Origin: an uncultured Sediminibacterium sp.
GTDB lineage: Bacteria; Bacteroidota; Bacteroidia; Chitinophagales; Chitinophagaceae
Assembly (NCBI GenBank): GCA_937907555.1
Contig: CALEST010000121.1
Span: 1-7,911, forward strand
Reading direction: 5' to 3'
Length of the DNA: 7,911 nt
Part shown: piece after piece, positions 1-6,248 of the stretch
Layout: every line of letters starts with the position of its first letter
Numbering within the stretch: position 1 is the stretch's first letter
The notes under the pieces: generated by a model
What the model saw: only the letters and a program-made list of their open reading frames with translations
Databases searched by the model: none
Told to the model about the DNA's origin: nothing
Position numbers and translations under genes: made by a program

Positions 1-230
1 ACCTGATTCAGGAAATCAGGTTCTCTTTTCATGGGATTGGCATTGCATACGGTTAATAGACCTTTTTGTGGATGCACCAACCCCGCCATTAACTTTAACA
101 AGGTGGATTTGCCCGCACCATTTTTGCCCAATAAGCCGTAAACACTGCCAGACTTTAATTCCAGCTGAATATTTGCGTACAGAGGTTTTTGTTTAGTGTA
201 CCCAAAACTGACATTGTTAAAATGAATCAT
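1..230 (-). CDS. ABC transporter ATP-binding protein, N-terminal part (runs off the left edge)
   Basis: This is the nucleotide-binding subunit of an ABC transporter, which hydrolyses ATP at the inner membrane to drive a permease not present here. Only the first 76 residues are in the window. The protein starts MIHFNNVSFGY, a typical first beta strand with the aromatic A-loop region. The Walker A motif GKNGAGKST lies at residues 35-43. The signature LSGGQ, Walker B and H-loop would lie beyond the left edge. The ATG (complement of 228-230) sits just after a good minus-strand promoter, which supports this start. The compact form (GLLGKNGAGKS, then LLKLMAGLVHPQKG) resembles small exporter ATPases of the YtrB/CcmA type. 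Substrate and partner cannot be told. It is divergent from greA. Possible control by a GntR/YtrA-type repressor is discussed at the 233-258 repeats. Confidence 0.9.
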   Translation of the reverse strand, partial: MIHFNNVSFGYTKQKPLYANIQLELKSGSVYGLLGKNGAGKSTLLKLMAGLVHPQKGLLTVCNANPMKREPDFLNQ

Positions 231-232
231 GA

Positions 233-258
233 ATAGTGTATTAGTGTAATAGTACACA
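233..258. promoter_or_regulatory. AGTGTA / TACAC repeat cluster, candidate operator of the ABC gene
   Basis: Three consecutive 8-bp units are visible: ATAGTGTA (233-240), TTAGTGTA (241-248) and ATAGTACA (249-256). Within them, GTGTA (244-248) and TACAC (253-257) form an inverted repeat with a 4-bp spacer. The first AGTGTA (235-240) pairs with the same TACAC arm across 12 bp. The cluster lies 2 bp upstream of the ABC start codon and covers the expected transcription start and early leader, where a repressor would act. From memory, GntR regulators of the YtrA type, which often control ABC operons, bind AGTGTA/TACACT inverted repeats about 13 bp apart. That a GntR protein acts here is inference; no regulator gene is in the window. 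Confidence 0.35.
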
Positions 259-259
259 G

Positions 260-290
260 TAAAAGTATACTTTTTTTTTAATTCGCCAAA
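260..290 (-). promoter_or_regulatory. Bacteroidota-type promoter for the ABC gene
   Basis: On the minus strand a TTTG (complement of 287-290) is followed after 19 bp by TACTTTTA (complement of 260-267). This matches the Bacteroidota -33 TTTG and seven of eight positions of the -7 TAnnTTTG consensus, at the usual spacing. The start point would fall near 250-256, giving a leader of about 20-26 nt before the ABC ATG at 230. A perfect 14-bp palindrome, AAAAGTATACTTTT (261-274), overlaps the -7 element and could be a further binding site or chance in AT-rich DNA. Confidence 0.45.
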
Positions 291-309
291 TTTTTATCAG
301 AAAACCATA

Positions 310-341
310 TTCGATAGGATAGGATTATTTTCTTATCTTTG
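310..341 (+). promoter_or_regulatory. Bacteroidota-type promoter for greA-HIT
   Basis: TATCTTTG at 334-341 is an exact match to the -7 consensus TAnnTTTG. Twenty bases upstream, TTCG (310-313) stands where the -33 TTTG is expected, one mismatch away. Transcription would start near 345-348, about 60 nt before the greA ATG at 408, so the leader hairpin at 347-378 would sit at the very 5' end of the transcript. Confidence 0.5.
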
Positions 342-346
342 TATTT

Positions 347-386
347 ATGCAACGTCGCAGTCAAATGTGGCGTTGTATTTTTTTTT
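347..386 (+). terminator. Terminator-like hairpin in the greA leader (candidate attenuator)
   Basis: Bases 347-359 pair with 366-378 without interruption. This gives 13 bp including three G-U wobbles (349:376, 355:370, 357:368) around a 6-nt loop GTCAAA (360-365). A run of nine T (378-386) follows at once. That is the form of a rho-independent terminator reading on the plus strand. No plus-strand gene lies upstream (the neighbour is divergent), so it would end only transcripts from the greA promoter, yielding a short RNA of about 40 nt and attenuating greA-HIT. On the minus strand no T-run follows the stem, so it is directional. Structure is seen; function is inference. Confidence 0.55.
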
Positions 387-397
387 ACCAATCCTAA
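347..397 (+). other. Possible 16-codon leader ORF across the greA attenuator
   Basis: An ATG at 347 opens a 16-codon frame (MQRRSQMWRCIFFYQS, then TAA at 395-397) that runs exactly through the hairpin and T-tract and ends 10 nt before the greA ATG. It starts at the predicted transcript 5' end, so it would have to be read as a leaderless message. A ribosome on it would prevent the hairpin from forming. Frames this short arise easily by chance, so this is only a possibility. Confidence 0.12.
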
Positions 398-407
398 AGC
401 CGGAACT

Positions 408-884
408 ATGAGTGAAACCAACATGTATGTTACGAAGGAGACTTTCGATAAGATGCGCGAGGAATTGCAGAAAATGAAATCTGTAGACCGTCCTGCGGCT
501 TCCAAAGCAATTGCTGAAGCCAGAGAGAAAGGTGATTTAAAGGAAAATGCAGAGTACGATGCGGCTAAAGAGGCGCAAGGCATGTTAGAAGCCAAGATTA
601 AACAATTAGAAGGTGCTATCGCCAATGCTAAAATTGTAGATACGAGCACTATTGATACCAGTAAAGTGACCATCCTGACCAAAGTAACCATTACCAATAT
701 GGCTACCAAGAAGACAGTGACTTATCAGATTGTAGGTGAAAAAGAAGCCGATCTTAAGCTGGGAAAAATTTCCGCGTCATCTCCAATTGGGAAAGGCTTG
801 CTTGGTAAAGTGAAAGGGGAAGTAGCTGAAGTGCAGGCACCCAATGGTATCATTAAGTTTAAAGTTGAAGATATTACTGTATAA
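408..884 (+). CDS. greA: Transcription elongation factor GreA
   Basis: GreA inserts its coiled coil into the secondary channel of RNA polymerase and stimulates cleavage of backtracked transcripts, rescuing arrested complexes. The protein is 158 residues, the normal GreA size. Residues 1-76 are the N-terminal coiled coil. Its tip carries EAREKGDLKENAEYD, with the acidic pair D43 and E46 matching D41 and E44 of E. coli GreA, which hold the catalytic magnesium. Residues about 85-158 are the FKBP-like C-terminal domain, including SPIGKGLLGKVKG. ATG 408 was chosen because it gives the family length; an upstream TTG at 339 would add 23 atypical residues encoded by the leader hairpin, and ATG 423 would be slightly short. 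The HIT gene follows after 9 bp, a pairing common in Bacteroidota. A promoter and possible attenuator precede it. Confidence 0.97.
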   Translation: MSETNMYVTKETFDKMREELQKMKSVDRPAASKAIAEAREKGDLKENAEYDAAKEAQGMLEAKIKQLEGAIANAKIVDTSTIDTSKVTILTKVTITNMATKKTVTYQIVGEKEADLKLGKISASSPIGKGLLGKVKGEVAEVQAPNGIIKFKVEDITV

Positions 885-893
885 ATTTTATAC

Positions 894-1286
894 ATGACTA
901 TTTTTTCCAAAATCATCGCGGGAGAAATCCCTTCGTACAAAATAGCTGAGAACGATCGGTTTTTTGCCTTCCTGGATATATTTCCTTTGGTAGAAGGCCA
1001 TGTGTTGGTGATACCCAAAACAGAGACCGATCGTTTCTTTGATTTGTCGGATGATTATTTGTCTGAAATCTTACTTTTTGCCAAACCCATTGCCAAAGCA
1101 ATTGAAAAAGTGTTTCCCTGCAATCGTTGCGGTATTAGTGTGGTGGGATTAGAAGTGCCGCACGCACATTTGCACCTAGTTCCCATCAATAGTGCCGATG
1201 ACTTAAATTTCACCAGGGGGAAATTGAAAATGACACCAGAAGAACTGAGCCAGACGCAACAAAAAATAATGGCTGCTTTGCAGTAA
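894..1286 (+). CDS. HIT family protein (histidine-triad nucleotide hydrolase)
   Basis: This is a small cytosolic histidine-triad protein of 130 residues. Family members hydrolyse nucleoside phosphoramidates, adenylated compounds or dinucleoside polyphosphates. The catalytic triad motif HAHLHLV lies at residues 90-96 (H90, H92, H94), with the middle His of the active-site loop being the expected nucleophile. The N-terminus FSKIIAGEIPSYKI and the core FLDIFPLVEGHVLVIPK (27-43) match the Hint branch. H36 belongs to that core. Two cysteines at 76 and 79 (CNRC) are present; this spacing could suggest a metal site but lacks partner residues. The ATG at 894 lies 9 bp after the greA stop, so the two are probably co-transcribed. 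The physiological substrate is unknown. A Hint-type role is more likely than Fhit or GalT. Confidence 0.93.
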   Translation: MTIFSKIIAGEIPSYKIAENDRFFAFLDIFPLVEGHVLVIPKTETDRFFDLSDDYLSEILLFAKPIAKAIEKVFPCNRCGISVVGLEVPHAHLHLVPINSADDLNFTRGKLKMTPEELSQTQQKIMAALQ

Positions 1287-1299
1287 TCTTGCCCTAAAT

Positions 1300-1322
1300 C
1301 CAATCTGTATTGTGGTATTTTT
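1300..1322 (+). terminator. Weak candidate terminator between HIT and ruvC
   Basis: CCAAT (1300-1304) can pair with ATTG and G (1309-1314, one bulged T) around CTGT, followed by TATTTTT (1316-1322). The stem is only about 5 bp, so it is weak, but it lies in the 44-bp gap between the convergent HIT and ruvC genes where a 3' end is expected. Confidence 0.2.
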
Positions 1323-1330
1323 CCTGGAGA

Positions 1331-1891
1331 TTATTTTCTAACTCTATCCGGATTTTTATTAAGGAACTCATCCCATCCTTTTAAAGCTTTGCCTTTAACA
1401 GCCAGGGGGCTATTGCTTTGGTAAAAATGACAAAGCGCAACTGCTAATGCATCTGTTGCATCAAATGAAGCGGGTTTCTTTTCAATATTTAAAGTGAGCT
1501 GTAACATTTTCCAGACCTGATCTTTGTCTGCATTGCCATTGCCTGTGATGGATTGCTTTACTTTTTTAGGTGCGTATTCTGTAACCGGAATTTGTGTTTG
1601 CATAGAAGCCGCAATGGCAACGCCCTGAGCCCTGCCCAGCTTGAGCATACTTTGTACATTTTTTCCAAAAAACGGCGCTTCAATGGCAAAACTATCTGGC
1701 TTGTATTGTTTAATTAAATCGGTGATGGTTCTATAAATAATTTCCAGACGGGCATAGATATCTTTTTCCTTGGTAAGCTTCAACGTATCCATACGAATCA
1801 ATGATGGTTTGCCTTTTTGAATGCCCAATAAAGCATAACCTAAAATTTGTGTGCCCGGATCAATTCCTAAAATGACTGAATCGTATTTCAT
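1331..1891 (-). CDS. ruvC: Crossover junction endodeoxyribonuclease RuvC
   Basis: RuvC is the dimeric resolvase that cuts Holliday junctions symmetrically, working with the RuvAB branch-migration motor in recombinational repair. The 186-residue protein (E. coli: 173) has the RNase H-like fold and all four acidic catalytic residues: D11 in GIDPGT, E71 in AIEAPFFGKN, and D144 and D147 in FDATDALA. FFGKNVQSMLKLGRAQGV (74-91) is the usual segment after the second acidic residue. The C-terminal 25 residues (KALKGWDEFLNKNPDRVRK) are a short basic extension. The ATG at 1889-1891 begins directly before the first beta strand and fits the family. It stands alone, convergent with HIT and divergent from the flippase-like gene; ruvA and ruvB are not in the window. 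I see no convincing promoter in the 64-bp gap upstream. Confidence 0.97.
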   Translation of the reverse strand: MKYDSVILGIDPGTQILGYALLGIQKGKPSLIRMDTLKLTKEKDIYARLEIIYRTITDLIKQYKPDSFAIEAPFFGKNVQSMLKLGRAQGVAIAASMQTQIPVTEYAPKKVKQSITGNGNADKDQVWKMLQLTLNIEKKPASFDATDALAVALCHFYQSNSPLAVKGKALKGWDEFLNKNPDRVRK

Positions 1892-1955
1892 TGCTTTGTG
1901 AAAATAGGGATAAATAATAAACGACTTACATCCTTAACTTTACAAAAACGAAGGA

Positions 1956-2945
1956 TTGACGAAACGAACGAAAAATTTGCTGAATTATCTTGTCGGGCCC
2001 ATTTTATTTATATGGCTTAGCTGGGCAATTTATAAGCAGCTAAAAACACAATCCGATTTACAGCAATCGAGGCAGATTATTTTAGATGCATTGAATGGTC
2101 CGCAAAACTGGAAAATCGGTATTGTACTGATTCTAATGCTAATGAACTGGGGGATTGAAGCCCGCAAATGGCAGATACAGGTAGTGAGCCTTCAGACCAT
2201 CTCATTTTTACAGTCTTTTAAAGCTATACTTGCCGGTCAGGCAATGGGTTTCAATACGATCAATCGAATTGGTGAACCGGCCGCCAGAGCTGCTTATTTA
2301 AATGAGGGCAATAAAATAAGAGGTGCTGTTCTTTCCATAACGGGTAGCATGGCACAGATTATTGTTACTTTTTTAATGGGTAGTTTGTCGATGTTGTATA
2401 TGCGTTGGTATATTCTCAATGCAGATCGCCAGCTGGAAGGCCTTTCTGTTTTTTGGCTGGACGGTTTTATTTATATCATTGGTGCAGGCATCTTACTTTT
2501 TACACTGGCTTATTTTAAATTATCGGGAATTATTCAGCTTTTGGAAAGAATTCCCTGGGTTGCCAGATATCGGTTTTTCATAGAGAAGCTAGAGTCTGTT
2601 CAAGGAAAAGAATTAGTAAGACTGCTTTCTCTTTCATTGGGAAGATATCTGGTTTTTCTGTTTCAGTATCTTTTGTTGTTTCAGGTTTTTGGAGTAGACC
2701 TATATTGGCTGGATGCATTTGCAATGGTAGGGGTTATGCTTACCGTATTGGCAGTTATTCCTTCTATGGCTTTAGCAGAATTAGGCTTCAGGGGAAAAGT
2801 AAGTTTATTGTTGTTTGGTTTGTTAAGCAATAATTCAATTGGAATTATTGCCACAGCCGCGGGTATCTGGTTAATTAACTTAATCTTGCCTGCGATTCTC
2901 GGGACTTTGTTTATATTAGGACTAAGAATATTTAGAAACAAATAA
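1956..2945 (+). CDS. Flippase-like integral membrane protein (lysylphosphatidylglycerol synthase TM / UPF0104 family)
   Basis: A 329-residue polytopic inner-membrane protein with about seven or eight hydrophobic segments (near 9-26, 53-68, 122-148, 165-187, 224-246, 255-276 and a long stretch at 284-323). It matches the membrane domain of MprF-type lysyl-PG flippases and UPF0104 proteins. NRIGEPAARAAYL at 103-115 corresponds to the family's conserved RxGEPxR region, and PSMALAELGFRG (269-280) to the second conserved motif. No soluble synthase domain follows, so it would be a stand-alone lipid translocase or a relative; the lipid is unknown. The start is TTG 1956: an in-frame TAA at 1935-1937 blocks extension, and the first in-frame ATG lies about 60 residues in, past TM1. 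TAACTTTA (1935-1942) is a weak -7 candidate that would give a very short leader. The DUF3108 gene starts 2 bp after its stop. Confidence 0.82.
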   Translation: MTKRTKNLLNYLVGPILFIWLSWAIYKQLKTQSDLQQSRQIILDALNGPQNWKIGIVLILMLMNWGIEARKWQIQVVSLQTISFLQSFKAILAGQAMGFNTINRIGEPAARAAYLNEGNKIRGAVLSITGSMAQIIVTFLMGSLSMLYMRWYILNADRQLEGLSVFWLDGFIYIIGAGILLFTLAYFKLSGIIQLLERIPWVARYRFFIEKLESVQGKELVRLLSLSLGRYLVFLFQYLLLFQVFGVDLYWLDAFAMVGVMLTVLAVIPSMALAELGFRGKVSLLLFGLLSNNSIGIIATAAGIWLINLILPAILGTLFILGLRIFRNK

Positions 2946-2947
2946 TC

Positions 2948-3742
2948 GTGCTGAAAAAAACACTGGTCGTTTTATTATTAATCCTGCTTTCCCGACCCTT
3001 AACGGCGGGGGATGAATTCTGTGGTATTCGCAATTATGCTTTTCAGTCAGGTGAACAAATCTCTTTTACTGTTTTTTATAATGTGATTGGCTTGTATGTG
3101 AATGCAGGAACAGCAACGTTTTCAGTGAATGCGGAGAAATTGAATAATGAACCTGTTTATCATTTGGTTGGTGAGGGAACATCCAATTCAAGATACGACT
3201 GGATTTTCAAGGTAAGAGATAAGTATGAAAGTTATATAGATACCAATAATCTGCAGCCCATCAAGTTCATTCGCAATGTGAATGAGGGCGGATACAAAAT
3301 AAATGAGAACGTAAATTTTAACAGACAGGCGAATACGGCTACCAGTGAAAAAGGAACAGTGAAAGTACCCAACTGTATTCAGGATGTTTTGAGTGCCATT
3401 TATTATGCCAGGAATATCAATTTTGAAAAGTACAAGCCTGAAGATAAAATTCCTTTCACCATGTTTCTGGACAATGAAATCTTCAACCTGTATATTAAGT
3501 ATCTCGGTAAGGAAACCATCAAAACAAGATTTGGCAAATTCAGGGCCATCAAGTTCAAACCTTTGTTGGTAAAAGGTACCTTGTTTGAAGGAGGAGAGAA
3601 AATGACGGTTTGGGTAAGCGACGACGCCAATCATGTACCCTTACGCATAGAAAGCCCCATTGTAGTAGGCAGCGTAAAAGTAGACATGATGGGGTACAAG
3701 AATTTACGGTACCCCTTCAGTTCAATGATTTCTGAAAGATAA
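2948..3742 (+). CDS. DUF3108 domain-containing exported protein
   Basis: A 264-residue protein of unknown function that I recognise as DUF3108. A signal peptide is clear: MLKK, a hydrophobic core TLVVLLLILL, then a likely signal peptidase I cut after PLTA (residue 20). There is no lipobox, so a soluble periplasmic protein is expected. The mature part is beta-rich, starting with GEQISFTVFYNVIGLYVNAGTATFSV (35-60), the hallmark first strands of the family, and ending with VWVSDDANHVPLRIESPIVVGSVKVDM (221-247). Two cysteines (C25, C143) could form a disulfide. The start is GTG 2948, 2 bp after the upstream stop, and it is needed to keep the signal peptide. Tight spacing to the flippase-like gene suggests co-translation and a shared envelope role, but no activity can be assigned. 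Its 3' end converges on the MBL gene with only 10 bp between. Confidence 0.85.
   Translation: MLKKTLVVLLLILLSRPLTAGDEFCGIRNYAFQSGEQISFTVFYNVIGLYVNAGTATFSVNAEKLNNEPVYHLVGEGTSNSRYDWIFKVRDKYESYIDTNNLQPIKFIRNVNEGGYKINENVNFNRQANTATSEKGTVKVPNCIQDVLSAIYYARNINFEKYKPEDKIPFTMFLDNEIFNLYIKYLGKETIKTRFGKFRAIKFKPLLVKGTLFEGGEKMTVWVSDDANHVPLRIESPIVVGSVKVDMMGYKNLRYPFSSMISER
3691..3715. repeat. Perfect inverted repeat at the convergent 3' ends
   Basis: GGGGTAC (3691-3697) and GTACCCC (3709-3715) are exact inverted copies around an 11-base loop. The repeat lies inside the DUF3108 gene 25 bp before the end of its stop codon, and 38 bp beyond the end of the MBL gene on the opposite strand. No T-run follows on either strand, so it is not a classical terminator. 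It may still mark or protect RNA 3' ends, because the 10-bp gap between the two genes has room for nothing else. Confidence 0.3.
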
Positions 3743-3752
3743 TTGCTCCGTA

Positions 3753-4622
3753 TTAAAGGTCTGCTAAATGAATCGCTTCTTTCATTCTGACACCCTTTTC
3801 GGTTTGCTGCAGGGTACAGCATTCAATGCTTGGGTCGTGCTCAAAGAATAAAATATAATCCTTGGTTACCGCTTCTGTCAGGAAAGTTTTTTTCTCTTTC
3901 AAGGTAGTAAGTGGAAACATATCATAGCCCATTACATAGGGCAAGGGGATATGAGAAGCTGAAGGCAATAAGTCTGCCATATAAACAATGGTCTTTCCCT
4001 TGTAATTAATCTGTGGCAACATCATACTCCTGGTATGACCGTTTACAAAACGAATGCTGATATTATTGGTAAAGGGAACCGATGCCAATAAACCATCGTT
4101 GGTAAATTCATTAACAGGTGCATCAATCATTTTTAATTGTCCGCTCTCCTGAATGGGTAAAATATTCTCTTTTAAAAAAGAGGCTTTTTCTCTGTCGTTC
4201 GGATTCACCGCCCAATCCCAGTGTATGGGGTTACTCCAATAAGTAGCATTGGGAAATGCCGTAACCAGTTTGTCTCCTTGTTTTTCTATGCTACCCCCGC
4301 AATGATCAAAATGCAGGTGGGTATGAAAAACATCTGTAATATCCTTCCTGCTGAATCCAATCTGAGCCAATGCATCATCCATCTGCTTGGTTTCAGACAT
4401 ACCGTAATGCCCAAAGAATTTGGCATCCTGTTTAAAGCCCATGCCGGTATCAATCAATATCAAACGACCTTCGTCTTCAATTACCAAACTTCTCAATGCC
4501 CAGTTACAAAGATTGTTTTCATCGGCAGGATTGAGTTTGTTCCACAATGATTTGGGAACAACGCCATACATGGCTCCGCCATCTAACTTGAAATAACTAT
4601 GATTGATGCTATGCAGTTTCAT
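3753..4622 (-). CDS. MBL-fold metallo-hydrolase
   Basis: A 289-residue metallo-beta-lactamase-fold hydrolase with a complete dinuclear metal site. The signature HxHxDH is H102-L-H104-F-D106-H107, preceded by VFHT and followed by CGG. Further ligands are H196 in FVNGHTRSM, D217 in VYMADLLPS and H262 in FFEHD. The strand LILIDTGMG (55-63) is the usual lead-in. The long insert between residues 60 and 95 and the HTRSMMLP element resemble the lactonase branch (AHL-lactonase-like), but the substrate cannot be deduced. There is no signal peptide, so it is cytosolic. Its ATG (complement of 4620-4622) lies inside the 3' end of the MFS gene, a 14-bp overlap, so it is probably translated from the same message. 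It is the last gene of the minus-strand cluster. Confidence 0.92.
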   Translation of the reverse strand: MKLHSINHSYFKLDGGAMYGVVPKSLWNKLNPADENNLCNWALRSLVIEDEGRLILIDTGMGFKQDAKFFGHYGMSETKQMDDALAQIGFSRKDITDVFHTHLHFDHCGGSIEKQGDKLVTAFPNATYWSNPIHWDWAVNPNDREKASFLKENILPIQESGQLKMIDAPVNEFTNDGLLASVPFTNNISIRFVNGHTRSMMLPQINYKGKTIVYMADLLPSASHIPLPYVMGYDMFPLTTLKEKKTFLTEAVTKDYILFFEHDPSIECCTLQQTEKGVRMKEAIHLADL

Positions 4623-5937
4623 GGGCCTTCTGTTTAGACTGCAATTTAGCGCCTGAAAACAGAATCAACAATCCAATCACAAAAAATATAACCAATACCA
4701 GTACAGAATTTCTCTGTGAGCCCGATAATTCATTGATATAGCCAAAACTGAACATGCCCACTACAATTGATATTTTTTCGGTTACGTCGTAAAAACTAAA
4801 ATAAGAAGTGGTATCCTTGGTCTCTGGCATCAGTTTGGCATACGTACTTCTGCTGAGTGCCTGAATGCCTCCCATTACAAATCCAACCAATACAGCCAAT
4901 CCATAAAATTCATAAATGCCGTTTCTGGGTAATGTGTAACCAATTACGCAAAGCACAATCCAGAAGGCAATCGTTATCATTAATGCTTTGAAATTGCTGG
5001 TAATCTTAGATAACCATGCAATGGTATAAGCACCGGGTATGGCAATAAACTGAATAATCAAAATGGCGATGATTAAGTTCATAGTAGGGATATTCAATTC
5101 GCTCTTGCCATATAAAGTGGCTACCAGCATAACGGTCTGAACACCCATATTGTAAAAGAAGAAAGAGAATAAAAACCTTTTTAGAATCGGCATTGACTGA
5201 ATCTGTTTCCAAACCTTATTCAGTTCTTTGTAACCTCCTGCCAATACTTCTTTGTTCGATTTGGTTCCGCCGGCAGGAACAGATTTAGGTAGTGTTTTTA
5301 AAGCCAGTTGTCCGAATCCCCACCACCAGATGCCCACCAGTAAAAAAGAAAGCTGAGACGCTTTACCTACGGTAATGCCGAAGATATCCGGAGATAGTAC
5401 AAATACAAAACAGATGACCTGCAAAATCATACTTCCGATATAGCCCATAGCGAATCCCTTGGCGCTTACTTTGTCTCTGTCTTCTGGTGCAGCTATCTCT
5501 GGAAGAAATGAATTGTAAAAAACAAGACTGCTCCAGAAACCTATGCAGGCAATAATTAAACAAGCCAGTCCAAATGCCAGATTGGTCTTGTCATAAAAAT
5601 ACAATGCTGAACAAGCTGCACTGCCGAGTGTACAAAAGAAAAACAAAAACTGTTTTTTATTTCCTTTGTAATCGGCAATGGAAGAGAGAATTGGAGATAA
5701 TAAGGCAACTACAATAAATGCAATGGCCAGTGCATAATTGTACAAAGCTGTGTTTACATATTCTCTACCAAAAAGCGTTACAGTGTCATTCAGGGTTTGA
5801 TCATTACCGTCTCCGGTAACGGCTTCGTAATAAGCAGGGAAAATGGTGGAAGTTATAACCAGATTGTAAGCACTGTTGCCCCAATCGTACATCGCCCAAC
5901 CATTGATTACTTTTTTGCTGGCTGTAGTAACAGACAT
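4609..5937 (-). CDS. MFS transporter, UMF1 (Atg22-like) family
   Basis: A 442-residue, roughly 12-helix inner-membrane transporter. The N-terminus GWAMYDWGNSAYNLVITS (13-30) is diagnostic of the UMF1/Atg22-like branch of the major facilitator superfamily. YNSFLPEIA (141-149) and GGIQALSRSTYAKLMP (356-371) are the other conserved stretches. The yeast Atg22 relative exports amino acids from the vacuole; for bacterial members the substrate is not known, so none is given. A cytosolic loop with Lys/Gly-rich sequence at about 216-250 separates the two six-helix halves. The ATG at 5935-5937 begins 5 bp after the uppP stop, and the gene overlaps the MBL hydrolase by 14 bp. It ends in TAG, the only non-TAA stop among the complete genes here. 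Premature termination in uppP just upstream could reduce its expression by polarity. Confidence 0.92.
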   Translation of the reverse strand: MSVTTASKKVINGWAMYDWGNSAYNLVITSTIFPAYYEAVTGDGNDQTLNDTVTLFGREYVNTALYNYALAIAFIVVALLSPILSSIADYKGNKKQFLFFFCTLGSAACSALYFYDKTNLAFGLACLIIACIGFWSSLVFYNSFLPEIAAPEDRDKVSAKGFAMGYIGSMILQVICFVFVLSPDIFGITVGKASQLSFLLVGIWWWGFGQLALKTLPKSVPAGGTKSNKEVLAGGYKELNKVWKQIQSMPILKRFLFSFFFYNMGVQTVMLVATLYGKSELNIPTMNLIIAILIIQFIAIPGAYTIAWLSKITSNFKALMITIAFWIVLCVIGYTLPRNGIYEFYGLAVLVGFVMGGIQALSRSTYAKLMPETKDTTSYFSFYDVTEKISIVVGMFSFGYINELSGSQRNSVLVLVIFFVIGLLILFSGAKLQSKQKAHETA

Positions 5938-5942
5938 GGTAT

Positions 5943-6248
5943 TTATTTCAGGTGTCCTGTTAAGATAAGGATTATTAGAATCATACCCACAATTACTCTG
6001 TACCAGCCGAATAGTTTAAAGCCGTATTTCTGCAAATAAGTGATGAAAAATTTAATGGCCAGTAAGGCAACCAGAAAAGCAACCACATTCCCCAGACCCA
6101 GTAAGATCATATTGTTTCTGGTAAATATTAAATCAGGCGTTTCTGTGTAAGCTTTCAATAATTTATAACCGGTTGCTGCAGCCATGGTTGGTACCGCAAG
6201 GAAAAAAGAAAACTCAGCAGATAGTTTTCTGGTTAATCCCTGTTGCAT
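5943..6248 (-). CDS. uppP: UppP C-terminal fragment, 101 codons
   Basis: The frame continues directly after the TGA with ATG (complement of 6246-6248): MQQGLTRKLSAEFSFFLAVPTMAAATGYKLL, which is the family's conserved sequence after the PGxSRS loop, then two further hydrophobic segments and a normal TAA. The Met is the normal family position, not a new start, yet its place immediately after TGA (TGAATG) could allow re-initiation by a terminating ribosome. Whether this piece is translated is unknown. Confidence 0.6.
   Translation of the reverse strand: MQQGLTRKLSAEFSFFLAVPTMAAATGYKLLKAYTETPDLIFTRNNMILLGLGNVVAFLVALLAIKFFITYLQKYGFKLFGWYRVIVGMILIILILTGHLK

Noticed and set aside
1..21. 8-bp inverted repeat with a 5-bp loop (ACCTGATT / AATCAGGT)
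   Set aside because: It is inside the ABC coding sequence, has no T-run, and is cut by the window edge, so chance is the simplest view.
339..407. Upstream TTG start that would lengthen GreA by 23 residues
   Set aside because: It would be encoded by the promoter edge, hairpin and T-tract, giving an atypical extension; ATG 408 gives the family length.
278..709. 143-codon open frame antisense to greA
   Set aside because: It lies opposite the clearly real greA gene, has a low-complexity Val/Leu/Ala/Ser-rich product typical of antisense shadows and no recognised domain.
1892..1955. Promoters for ruvC and the flippase-like gene in their 64-bp divergent gap
   Set aside because: Only a partial -7 match (TAACTTTA, 1935-1942) without a -33 partner on the plus strand, and nothing convincing on the minus strand.
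4221..4550. 109-codon plus-strand frame inside the MBL gene
   Set aside because: It is a shadow of the metal-site region of a well-supported hydrolase on the other strand.
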